Origin: Ephemerocybe angulata
Taxonomy: Eukaryota; Basidiomycota; Agaricomycetes; Agaricales; Psathyrellaceae
DNA: 40,887 nucleotides
Assembly: GCA_013368325.1 (NCBI GenBank)
Contig: JAACJK010000085.1
Location: forward strand, 1-40,887
Direction: 5' to 3'
Part shown: positions 32,531 through 40,887 of the stretch, piece by piece
Numbering within the stretch: position 1 is the first letter of the stretch
How the letters are laid out: the number at the start of each line of letters is the position of its first letter
The notes under the pieces: model-generated
The model's input: only the letters and a program-made list of their open reading frames with translations
Database searches by the model: none
Told to the model about the DNA's origin: nothing
Made by a program: the position numbers and the translations under genes

Positions 32531-33685
32531 CTAGCAGGGAACATCAGGGAACGATCGCTTCCACCATGTGCTGACCACGTTTCCAGATCTCCTATGAACG
32601 GGGGCATAAAAGGTAACCCATATCCCTCCTGGTTTGAAGGTACTCATGTACCATTTGTCGCCCGCCACCTGAACCACACCCGGCATGATACCATTTTTAC
32701 TCTTGTCAGTAACCGCCGTCCCAGCTGCCATGAGATGACGGGACCGACATGCGATCGCGCAAAGCCCTCTCTAAAAGCCAGTGTACTGATCCACTTGTCG
32801 TCAGTTCGTCTCGAGGCCCACTGGCACGCTCTCCTCTCGATCCCAGAGAGGACCGTCGCATGAACGGAGTGTAAGGTAGAGCAATCGGTATACAAGTTGA
32901 ACCCTCGGCCGATCCATTTTCGATTCTGCCCTGGCTTGTGGATGAGAGCGAAATCAGGGTGGAGATTGGACAATCCTGCGAAGCAGATTCATAAGACGAG
33001 AGGTACACGTGAGCCGGAGGAGGCTCACTGAAAAGAGGGAAAAGTACCCACCAGAGTAGCTCTCAGTGAGGTCCGGATAGAAGCAAACAACTCCTTGCCC
33101 GCTCACATAGTTCATAAGAAATGAACAATGGAAGAAGAAAAGCGGCACCAAGGGCGACTCCGATATAGATTCGCAGAGGGTGATGATCTTGCCAGTAACG
33201 TGTGACGGAAGAGGTATATCTTGCGGACGCCACTGTTCACGTTGAGCTTATTGAAAGGTGTCCGCTCGGCCCCAAATTTCTTCACAAGCAGGGGAATCCT
33301 TTGAATCTCAGGATTCGTTAGGATATGGCTGGTGACGATGCTGGCAGTCCCCTTGGGACAATACATGTTGAGGTCAGCCGGGTCGCAACTACCTGGCACC
33401 GCAATTCGTAGAGCTGCCGACCCCGAGAGAATGGTCCCCGTCTCCGACATCATGCCTAAGCAGGAGGACGGATCCAGCGAAAAAGACCGAAGCGTATGGT
33501 GCACTCTATCTCGAAGGTGTTTTTTCACCACACCCTTCATCAACGGGAGTTTGGAGAGCGTCGTCAGGCTAGACAGAGGAAGCAGTCGAAGGACCTCTTC
33601 CTGGAGGTCTCCAGGGAGCGGGTCATGAAGACGATCTTAGGTTCGAGAGGAGAGCGACGTAGATGCGGGGTAAGCAAAGCTCATC
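32531..33685 (-). CDS. F-box-like / nucleotidyltransferase-like Agaricomycete family protein, copy A
   Basis: Reading from 33685: a possible start (MSFAYPASTSLSSRT) with an in-frame TAA at 33637-33639, then DPLPGDLQEEVLRLLPLSSL, an F-box-like helix pair. Next is GTILSGSAALRIAVPGSCDP then ADLNMYC, and FLMNYVSGQGVVCFYPDL. After the intron 33051-32976 (GTGGGT..GCAG) comes LSNLHPDFALIHKPGQN and a C-terminal part with VTFYAPVHRRSG and WWKRSFPD. The SGSAAL..DLN arrangement resembles the GS-x(n)-DhD core of polymerase-beta-type nucleotidyltransferases, here with the second Asp as Asn. One-base breaks are inferred near 33199 and in the A-run complementary to 32693-32698. Copy B (34227-35390) is its closest relative. 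It may be a pseudogene. A biochemical role is not known. Confidence 0.6.
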
Positions 33686-34226
33686 GAGAAACAAGCGGGG
33701 CGACTTACTGTAGAGAAAAAACATGGTACAAGATCACTTGAGAACGAAGGTCGCAGGCTCAGAAAGCAAAATCTCGAGGAGGACCAGAAGCCGACTCAGA
33801 GAGCCAAATAGCCAAATAGTCTGAGCTTCGGAGGAAGATGGACGATACGGCAGCAACTCAGCCAGAGAGGATTTCCTATTTCAAGGGTCGACGGCCATCC
33901 GTGGGTCGTCCCCGTAAGCATGTCTACAACAATGCTGCGTAGTCGGAAAACACGCCTATTTGGTATGATCTCACGCGGATAATCGCGCGCGTCAATGTAC
34001 GCGCCAATTACGCAGTTGCAGCCGCTGGTAGACCGGCAAGCGATCAGAAGCCTAACGGAACGACGCCAGCCAACTGCACCCAGACGCCTTTCTGAACAAC
34101 TCGAACACACCTGTCATCAAGTTAATGCATATAATTTGGCTGGAATAAGCGAAAGACGTAGCGACTATACAATACACGGTGGGCTATATTCCAGACGGAT
34201 GTTTCGTGATGGGGTGGTGTAACAGA
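33686..34226. other. Spacer between NTase-like copies A and B
   Basis: Contains the presumed promoter of copy A and the 3' flank of copy B. A minus-strand frame at 33796-34110 has no recognised motif and no splice partner; I treat it as non-coding. Confidence 0.45.
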
Positions 34227-35390
34227 CTACTGGGGGAAGGATCGCTTCCAGGCAGCGGTGTCGATAACGCCAGTCGCCTTGTCAATAGGCGCGTAGTACC
34301 TGACCCACTCCACCGCGGTCTTGTATAAACACATCTTGAACCAGTCTTCGTGGACTAGGTGAACGCTAGTCTTATGATGCATGACTTCCCTCCTCCCTCG
34401 GTAACGATGCCCTAAACGCCATGCCAAGGTTGGACCCAATTTGACCCTTGTCCCAGTACGAAAAGTCATTCCTTCCTTCCATTGGTCGTTGGTCTGCCTG
34501 TATGCCCACTGGCACATTCCACGGCGTGCTGCAGGAGAGATACTGGGGTGATCCTGGTGCCATTCGTCGCAATCGTCGCATATCTTCATGCCCAGTTGTT
34601 TCCAACGGACTAGAACTTTGGGCTTGTGGATTTTCTCGAAGTGCTCGGAATGGTTTAGAAGCCCTGCAAGTCTCGGTGTGTCAGTATGCTTTCAGGAGTC
34701 GAGCAATAGAGCCGGAGGAGGCGTACCGGCATAGTTATAGGTAAGCTCCGGGTACAAGACTGTCGCGCCGCTTCCAGAGACGTAGTTCATCAGGAGGGTC
34801 GTATGAAAAAAAGTATCGGTGCCACGGGGGAAGTAGAGATTGATTCGGAAAGTGTAACCACTTTAGAGGTAGGGACGTGAAGGAATCGGAAGATTCGTTT
34901 AATCCCGTTGTTAACTTCGAACCTGCTGAATGGGGTTCGCTCAGTCATAAGCGCCTTGGCAGGGTGGGGGGTCTCGACAAAGCCCTTAGAGCTGAGGAGA
35001 AACTTGATAGCACCCTGGGCAGCGCCTGCCGCAGTACAGATTTAAGTCGTTGGGGTCGCACGATCCAGGAGACACTATGTTCAATGCCGCAGATCCAGAT
35101 ATGATGGTCCCGGTGGCAAACATCATGTCTAGCGCAGCTTGGCCATCTAGACGGAATGACACCAGGAGCCTGATGATACGAGTTTTCAAATGGGTCTTGA
35201 TATCGTCGTTAAGTCTGGGGATAGCACGCAAGCGTTCAAATCGCGAAGTGGAAGAAGGCGGACGATGCGTTCGTGGAGTTCGACAGGAAGGGGGTAGTGG
35301 CTCGGATCGGCTACAGGTGGGTGTATCAGAAAGGCCAGGGACCAAAAGAAAAGCTGGACTTGATTGCTAACCTCTGAAAAACAGCAACAT
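34227..35390 (-). CDS. F-box-like / nucleotidyltransferase-like Agaricomycete family protein, copy B
   Basis: A paralogue of copy A in the same orientation. An F-box-like segment YPLPVELHERIVRLLPLRDL lies near 35300. It is followed by RIIRLLVSFRLDGQAALDMM, GTIISGSAALNIVSPGSCDP then NDLNLYC, LLMNYVSGSGATVLYPELTY, then intron 34736-34674 (GTACGC..GCAG) and the C-terminal exon (MKICDDCDEWHQDHPSISPA .. AVEWVRYYAPIDKATG .. AWKRSFPQ). The intron position matches that of copy A exactly (YSG/YAG then LSN/LLN). The motif has Asp-Leu-Asn in place of Asp-x-Asp. One-base breaks are inferred near 35233 and next to a seven-T run at 34806-34812, so the gene as written is not translatable in one frame. The true start is uncertain; an ATG at 35390 opens only a seven-codon frame. 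Confidence 0.6.
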
Positions 35391-35458
35391 GAGTATGAGT
35401 AGAAGTATACAGGCAGAAGAAAGCAGATGCTGAAGAACCTAGAGCAGCGGCACGTCTC

Positions 35459-35466
35459 TTATATAA
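35459..35466 (-). promoter_or_regulatory. TATA box of NTase-like copy B
   Basis: The minus strand reads CCTTATATAAGAGA, a strong TATA-like element about 70 bp before the 35390 ATG. The MITE lies about 210 bp further upstream. Confidence 0.5.
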
Positions 35467-35665
35467 GGCCCATAGATCAACGTAAGGTGACTCAATATTC
35501 GGCATGCAGGTACGATGTACATCCAGGCAAATACGAGGGAAGGTATAGAGGGTAGCTCGCAGCCAGCTGAACGTGAGCACCCTAGGTAACGTCGGATATG
35601 GTACATAACTACCCTACCCGATCGACACTTACACCTTCTCACACTTTCAATCTCCGCCTACATCC

Positions 35666-35673
35666 GCAGGTGC
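35666..35673. repeat. Left 8-bp target-site duplication of the MITE
   Basis: GCAGGTGC, identical to 36188-36195. Confidence 0.9.
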
Positions 35674-36187
35674 CAAGGGGCTGTCGGAATAGAAATCCGG
35701 ACCCGGGGTCTAGGTAGGTAGGGGGGTCTGGGGCGGGGCCCCAGAGAATTTTGACCTGGCCAAAAAAGGAAATTTTTGGCATAGAAAACACATTTTACGG
35801 GTCAGTTTGAGGGTAGAATGGCTGTTATAGCCATATAATCATGTCAGCTAGGGAGAAAACAGTGACATGAGAGGTGCATTAGTGTGTATGTACCTTATTT
35901 GGGGTTGCGTTTGGGTGGCAGATATCTGTTATGCATTTTTTTGACATATATACTGCCCTACTACGTATCACTACTGTAGATATATGACTTCTAACATATA
36001 TATTGAAGCATCCGTTATTCTTAACAGAACTTTTGCAACGTCAAAGCAATCAAAGCAACCCTAATGATGTCATATAATTGCCTATTTAAGTGATATATTC
36101 CCGTGGGTAGGTAGGTAGGGGTACCCCAGGCACCCAAACCGAGAATTTCGACCTCTGGTCCAAAATTTCCATTCCGACAGCCCCTTG
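35674..36187. mobile_element. hAT-superfamily MITE, complete, 514 bp
   Basis: The left terminus CAAGGGGCTGTCGGAAT (35674-35690) is repeated as a perfect inverted copy at 36171-36187, and the inverted similarity continues to about 30 bp with a few mismatches (AGAAATCCGGACC versus GGAAATTTTGGACC). It is flanked by an identical 8-bp direct repeat GCAGGTGC at 35666-35673 and 36188-36195. An 8-bp target duplication and CARGG-type ends are hallmarks of hAT transposons. The interior is AT-rich, has subterminal GGTAGGTAGG tracts near both ends, and encodes no transposase, so it is a non-autonomous miniature element needing a hAT enzyme supplied elsewhere. It lies 8 bp past the stop of the gene at 36203-37817 and upstream of NTase-like copy B. 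The perfect duplication suggests recent insertion. Confidence 0.93.
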
Positions 36188-36195
36188 GCAGGTGC
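36188..36195. repeat. Right 8-bp target-site duplication of the MITE
   Basis: GCAGGTGC, identical to 35666-35673. It lies in the 3' flank of the adjacent minus-strand gene, 8 bp from its stop codon. Confidence 0.9.
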
Positions 36196-36202
36196 ACGAC
36201 GA

Positions 36203-37817
36203 TCACTGCTTCTTGCTCTTGACGTTCCGCGTCGCCCTCCTCTCCGGACTAGCGGCGGCCTGGCGCTTTACAGGTTTGCTGCCCTTCGGTTTGGGAGCAG
36301 CCTCTCCGCCCTTTTAGAAGGCTCTCGCCGACCACGACCCGACTTTCCCTCAACGCGGCTACCGCTTCGAGGTCTCGTTGACACTCTAACGTATTCCTGT
36401 GGGTGGTCTCCTTCGACCTCTTGATCTGAAACGACCGGACTATCTCGGACGGAAGTGAGAGGACTCCCTTCGACAGGGGATATCGAGACCCAAGATTGAC
36501 TCCTACGGCCTCGACGATTATCATGCGCTGGCGAGTCACGATCAGGGTCATAGGTGGAAGAACCGGAAGCGTCCTCCTCGATTTCTGAGACCGGCTCACT
36601 GCCGCTAGGAGATCTTTCAGCTTCAGGCTCGAGCTTAGGCTCCTTCTTTTCCCGCTTTGCAGTAGCAGGGCTGCTGGGCCTGCTATTATCGGGCGTCTTA
36701 GCTTCTGAGGGTGATGGGCCTCAGCGACGCAAAGAAAATGAGCTCGACAGTTTATGACCACGACATCCCAACCTCACCTGTTACCGCTTTGAGCTTTTCA
36801 CCCTCCTTGGGAAGCTCGAACCTTGCACGATCTTCTGCGTCTCCCACCTTACCTAGGACCTGCCCTGAGATCTGACCTGTGCGAATAGCCTGAATCGGCG
36901 CGAAGGACATCTGCCAGTAGGGCCCCGAGGCGCTGAAGACCACTCTAAATGTCATCACTACTAGGTCTCCGGGAACGAGTTTAGGATTGGTCGATTTATC
37001 AATACTAACGAGAACGTCGTTCTTCCTCCTATGCATGAAGCGCGCCAGATTTGGATTGGGCACCCAGGACGGGTTGTGGGGGACACAGGCGTTCTCCACC
37101 CAAGGGTGGACCTTATAGTCGACGACGTAGGTATCGTCGGTTACATTGAATCCAGTACGCTTTTGGAACAAGGGCGACGAGACCGTGAACCTGTTCTGAG
37201 TCGCAACCGCGGAAGGCGAGTTCCATGGATTTCTGGACTTGTTTTCTGTCGAGAAATCTCCTTTGGTCTTTCCCCACTCTTCAAGGAACTGCGCAGAAAA
37301 AGACGATGAGGAATTACACGCATGTACGGCAGTCCCTAAACCACTAACCGCCAAATGCTCGTGAAGATTCGGATCGACTCTGGTGTCAAACGTCAACGAC
37401 ACTTGTGCAGCTAAACTGGGCTCCATTTTCCTAGGGGTGGACACAATAAGTGAAGATCGTACTTGCAAGTCTATACCAGCTTGCCTCATCTGTCCCTTGA
37501 ACTCCATAGGTGGAGCTTCCCCGTCGGGGCAAAAGTTACCGGTGTCCAAAGGGGTCGCGTACAGAATTACGAAAGCGTGCGTGCATATGACGACCTCGTC
37601 TCTAATTCGGTCCCATAGCTGACACAAATGAGCTGGACAATCAGGCCTTCAATGCCTTCCAGCTTACCATGAAGCTGCTGGTGAATTGAGTCGATCGTTT
37701 CAATGTATATTTCTTGCTTCCAGCTTTCAAAGACTCTATAATGTCTAACAGAGTAACCTCCTTCTGGGAAAAGCGCATGCGCTTCAATTTCTCGAAATCC
37801 ATCAAGGACGCAGCCAT
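36203..37817 (-). CDS. Hypothetical protein with a compact N-terminal domain and basic, disordered C-terminus
   Basis: Exon 1 is 37817-37668 (MAASLMDFEKLKRMRFSQKE), exon 2 is 37618-36778 and exon 3 starts at 36704, separated by introns of 49 nt (GTAAGC..GTCAG) and 73 nt (GTGAGG..CTCAG). Exon 2 is clean over 840 nt. It contains VVICTHAFVILYATPLDTGN, SLAAQVSLTFDTRVDPNLHE and KLVPGDLVVMTFRVVFSASG then PYWQMSFAPIQAI, a beta-rich pattern. Exon 3 encodes a Ser/Pro/Glu/Lys tail (KREKKEPKLEPEAERSPSGS). The last about 36 codons (GGEAAPKPKGSKP .. RNVKSKKQ, stop at 36203-36205) lie in another frame, joined through a small intron or a one-base break near 36311. Without that join the protein stops at AANL around 36268. 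No family was recognised. The basic tail suggests a nuclear or nucleic-acid-associated protein. Confidence 0.6.
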
Positions 37818-38257
37818 ATTGGGTAACTAGGGGGAGATGAGGGGAAAGGAAAGGGCAGAGCGCAGCTCGTTTTATAGTCGAACGGATGCGGAGCTTGAAT
37901 GCCTTTGAGAGTGAGTACCCTACCCGGGCTGTCTTCAAATAAGGTGCATAGGTTAGGGCTTGAGGAGGCTTGGGCTGAATTCGGAATGTCCTAAGCTGCG
38001 CAGGTTATCCTCCCCGTTCGCCGCAATGCACGTTAATCGCCCTCTCTGCACGTCTCCTTCCTACCTTTTGTACATTGATACGCTGCGCCCCGCCATTCAC
38101 AGTGCTCCGGAGGCATAGGCACCTTACGTTTCTTATTCAAGCGGAAGTATGGATCCATTGGAAACGGTACATTACCTACCCCCGTAAGATATGGTTGTAC
38201 TCTACGCCACTACATATAAGACACGACTACATGCAGATTGCTTACCCTCCAGCAGCA
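37818..38257. other. Divergent promoter region
   Basis: This lies between the minus-strand hypothetical gene and NTase-like gene C (+). CTACATATAAGAC at about 38208-38220 is a TATA-like element for gene C. It lies about 45 bp before the ATG at 38258, which argues against the nearer ATG at 38231. Confidence 0.5.
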
Positions 38258-39399
38258 ATGCTACTTCCATCTCCATCCATTAGCAGCTTCGAACGATTTT
38301 TGGTTATCTCACGAACATCCCTCCATATGAAGGTGTTCGACCGTCTATCTGCTGCAGACCTCGTGCGACTGTCAAGGACATCCACTCTCATCCGCAACGC
38401 CCTGCGCATCTACAAGGGGAGAAAGTGGGATATCGACAGCTTCCTATCATGCTGGTTTGCGAACCTCACGTTGTTCCGATCCACGATGGCGCTCGCCGGG
38501 GCTGTTATAAGCGGATCCCAAGCGCTCCGATTTATGGACCGTCTCGGTCCTTCTGCTAGGTCAGACTTAGACATAGTGACCCGAGTGGGAGGAGTACTAG
38601 TGCTTGCCGGTTACATTGAATCCCAAGGGTACACGCGTGTAGAGCGCCCGGCTGAGCCGGCGACAGATACCCAATGTTGACCGACATGTTGTCTATGACG
38701 ACCTCTCTCAAGTTTTGCTCTGGAGGAAAGGACGGGATAGTGGATATATTTGATTTCGAGAAACCGACTTGGGGAGAGATCAACCGATTTACTCCAAAGT
38801 TAAAGGTTCAAATAATAGCGGTCACACAGAACCCCGTCCACCATATTATATACACCTACCACTCCAGTGAGTCCCGTCTTAGGATGTATTGCACCCACCC
38901 TTAGCTCACAATCTCAGCTGTCGTGATGAACTACCTCTCGCACAAAGAAGCGGTATCGATATTTCCCCACGCCACCTTCGTCGATAAAGTTACCTACCCA
39001 TCGTCCAGACCTAAGTTGGGGCCCAACTGGGATCCTGAATGGCAAAATAAATATAGTCGCCGAGGCTATCGAGTTGAGACGAGCAACCGTAGCCCGAACC
39101 TAAAGTTGGGGGAGAGGCATTCAACGGATAGTCATTGCTGGGTTCTCCCTTTCTCAGGTGGGCAAAGGTGCTCAAATCGACAGATTACCTACTTATATAC
39201 CGGTCACCTAGACATACAGAGAGCCGCAACGGCAAAGGAAGAAGCACGCAGTCAATACAAAGAGGGTTTGACTGAGAGCGTGGCCTTTGACTTGAGCTTG
39301 CTTCACGAAAAGAGGGGCGATGGTGGAGATCGGTATCGTTTAGGCGTATTTGAACCTGAAGTCTGGAACTACCTATATCCATGGTACATTCTCCAGTAA
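38258..39399 (+). CDS. F-box-like / nucleotidyltransferase-like Agaricomycete family protein, copy C
   Basis: Starting at 38258 (MLLPSPSISSFERFLVISRT), an F-box-like stretch FDRLSAADLVRLSRTSTLIR is followed by WFANLTLFRSTMALAGAVIS, then GSQALRFMDRLGPSARSDLDIV. The GS...DLD core keeps both acidic residues, unlike copies A and B. A one-base break near 38660 leads to SLKFCSGGKDGIVDIFDFEK. After intron 38867-38917 (GTGAGT..CTCAG) comes HSTVVMNYLSHKEAVSIFPH then ATFVDKVTYPS. The VMN.LSH..A...FP.ATF block is shared by a large uncharacterised Agaricomycete family. The C-terminus ends at 39399 (PWYILQ). A, B and C belong to one family, with C the most divergent and the best candidate for retained catalysis. 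No enzymatic function has been shown that I know of. Confidence 0.65.
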
Positions 39400-39720
39400 A
39401 GGACCGCAATAAACCGGACGTAGATTATTGCAGATAACGGGAGACACGAAAAATACACTATAATTACAATTACATCGCTCCATGTATATAGATATAAAAG
39501 TGACTTCTAAATAGTAAGGGCAGGCGGGGTTCCGCTACGAACAAAAGGCGCACCATTGTAGTAGAACCGGGGCCCACGCGGTACATGTGACAGGCCCCTT
39601 AAAACCTTTGAGAACAACTAGAGAATATACATGCATACAAGTAAGGGTGTGAGAGGGAAATAATTGAAAGGTGCAGAACAAGGCGCATAACCGACTTCGG
39701 GATGTGAGAGCCACTCTCCC
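39400..39720. other. Convergent 3' flanks
   Basis: About 320 bp, AT-rich at its left end, between gene C (+) and the minus-strand gene at the right edge. Nothing coding was seen. It probably holds both polyadenylation regions. Confidence 0.5.
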
Positions 39721-40667
39721 TCAGACAGTTTGAAGCGATCCGGTACGGCCTATGCCAGTCCAAGAGCGGTGGTCTGCGGAAGAGGAAGGCGCCGACCCCG
39801 AGCGTGCTACAAGTGGGGCATATGTCCGACGGAAGATGACTGTATCCAGGTCGCAGGGGACCCGGGGTGGCAACGTAAGGGGGAGGGGCCGACCCCGAGC
39901 GTGCAATAGGTGTTGGGGTGCATACGCTCGGCGGAGAATGACTGCGTCCAAGTCGCAGGGGATCCGGGCGGCAACGTAGGTGATGACCATCCGCGAGAAA
40001 GGTTCCACCCCAGGAAGCACGGCGTTAACCGCCTCCAATAAGAAAGAGCTGTTGAGGTTGAGAGTCAAGGACTGTTCGACCATCATATCTGTAGAGACAG
40101 TTTACTAAAAGACCTCGGGACACTTTGTAGATTGGCGCACCTCCAATATCATCCACTGAGAGACCTTCGACAAGGTTAAGAGGGACCTTGCACCTGGTTA
40201 CCCTTTTGTATCGTTCTCCATAGCATTTGAGCTTAACACGGGCTTCGGATAGAACCTTCCCGTTCCTCTTGTTGAGAAGCCTGAGATCGCAATCGCAAAC
40301 GAATAGCCAAGGGGCGAAAATGTCGATGGTCCCCCCGGAGAACGGGCTTCCCTCTATCGAAGCATGGAGAGGAGAGGAACGGAGGAGGAACCGGAATGGA
40401 CGGTCCAGGAGGGCACGGCGCTGCAGGTTCTTGGGGGTGGAGGACTAGATTGAAGGCGCCTTCTTGGAAGGAAGGCAGGACCGTGTAGGCTACGTTGCAC
40501 ACCGAGGATACGAATCCGAGGCTGCTACGACTTGGCCTGTTTGCTACATCAGGCGGAAGCCCAGGTGTTGGATGAGCTCGAGTTCCAATTGAGACGTCGA
40601 GTGACGGGATGTAGCAAGGTCCGAAGCTGCCAGAAACACCAAGGAGGGCTTCTTGGAGATTCGGCAT
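39721..40667 (-). CDS. Hypothetical protein with a tandem 33-residue repeat at its C-terminus
   Basis: The best-supported part is the 3' half. A frame through 40365-40141 (SPFSGGTIDIFAPWLFVCDC, then YKRVTRCKVPLNLVEGLSVD) joins across intron 40140-40089 (52 nt, GTGCGC..CTACAG) to MMVEQSLTLNLNSSFLLEAV, NAVLPGVEPFSRMVITYVAA. The C-terminus has two repeats of R(I/V)PCDLD(A/T)VI(L/F)RR(A/T)YAP and stops at 39721. The 5' half (frame from 40667, MPNLQEALLGVSGSFGPCYI) reads in a different frame near 40370, so a break or an undetected intron lies there. A TATA box (TATAAAG, minus strand, 40767-40773) fits a start around 40667-40742. No family was recognised. Confidence 0.45.
39791..39984. repeat. Tandem duplication of about 100 bp inside the right-edge gene
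   Basis: GCCGACCCCGAGCGTGC starts at 39791 and 39888, and TCGCAGGGGA.CCGGG.GGCA recurs near 39851 and 39952. The units differ by scattered substitutions and small indels. On the minus strand they encode the repeated PCDLD.VI.RR.YAP peptide. Confidence 0.75.
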
Positions 40668-40766
40668 ATTCGTCCAGTGACTGTTTTGCGGCTGTCGCCT
40701 TCGCCGTACTTGAGATTGAGGTATATCACACGAACGACGTTCATGTCCTCGTGCCCTCCGCTACAC

Positions 40767-40773
40767 TTTATAC
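40767..40773 (-). promoter_or_regulatory. TATA box of the right-edge gene
   Basis: TATAAAG in GGGGTATAAAGTG on the minus strand, 100 bp before the ATG at 40667 and about 30 bp before another ATG near 40742. It supports transcription leftwards from about 40740. Confidence 0.45.
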
Positions 40774-40887
40774 CCCATCGTGCCGGATCCCTGGCGGCCA
40801 GTATTTGCCTGGAGAGCCGATACGCTTGCATTCCTGGCAGAGGTAAAGACGTCAGCGTGGATTGGGGGATGTACTGGCATTGACTCA

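Noticed and set aside
33796..34110. 104-codon minus-strand frame between NTase-like copies A and B
   Set aside because: No start context, no motif, no counterpart next to copy C, and the composition is unlike the neighbouring coding sequence.
1..40887. CRISPR arrays, insertion sequences, bacterial operons or viral genes
   Set aside because: No regularly spaced repeats and no bacterial-type elements or viral hallmark genes; spliceosomal introns throughout mark eukaryotic nuclear DNA.

Overview
The window looks like nuclear DNA of an Agaricomycete basidiomycete, a mushroom-class fungus. The coding pattern is many short exons split by introns of about 46-76 nt with GT/AG ends. Several protein families are typical of that class: a fungal PC-esterase, tandem phytase-like esterases, an F-box multigene family, a stand-alone I9-type protease inhibitor, and a little-studied multigene family with an F-box-like start and an ISGS...DLD/DLN motif. 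Nothing prokaryotic, plasmid-like or viral was seen. I cannot name a species.

Layout: 42-706 (+) is the 3' part of a PC-esterase gene. 1307-3083 and 3567-5353 (+) are two tandem phytase-like secreted proteins. 6178-7659 (+) is a multi-pass membrane protein. 8077-11893 (+) is a large membrane protein with a Pro/Ser-rich tail. 12024-12528 (-) is a small secreted Cys-rich protein. 13087-14052 (+) is a short Zn2Cys6 protein with a 6-nt microexon. 15626-17975 (-) is a SAP-like/coiled-coil protein. 18946-20208 (-) is an F-box protein. 20827-21783 (+) is a pirin, followed by a small I9 inhibitor (22292-22662) and a duplicated 3' fragment of the pirin gene (22711-23156). 23462-23656 is a truncated F-box copy and 24252-25505 (-) a third F-box copy. 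26350-29392 (-) is a Ser/Pro-rich protein. 30070-31692 (+) is mitochondrial ribosomal protein mS29/DAP3.

The right quarter (32.5-39.4 kb) is accessory. It holds three members of the nucleotidyltransferase-like family (A and B on -, C on +), a hypothetical gene (36203-37817) and a complete 514-bp hAT-type MITE (35674-36187) with perfect 8-bp target duplications. A partly resolved minus-strand gene with an in-frame peptide repeat lies at the right edge.

A striking general property is that many recognisable genes are interrupted by single-base losses, often in mono-nucleotide runs. One of them hits the metal-binding motif of pirin. Other long frames (mS29, the SAP-like protein, two F-box genes) are clean. 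Either the assembly carries homopolymer errors or several accessory genes are decaying. Exon-level calls below therefore give the reading frame that conserved motifs support and flag each break.
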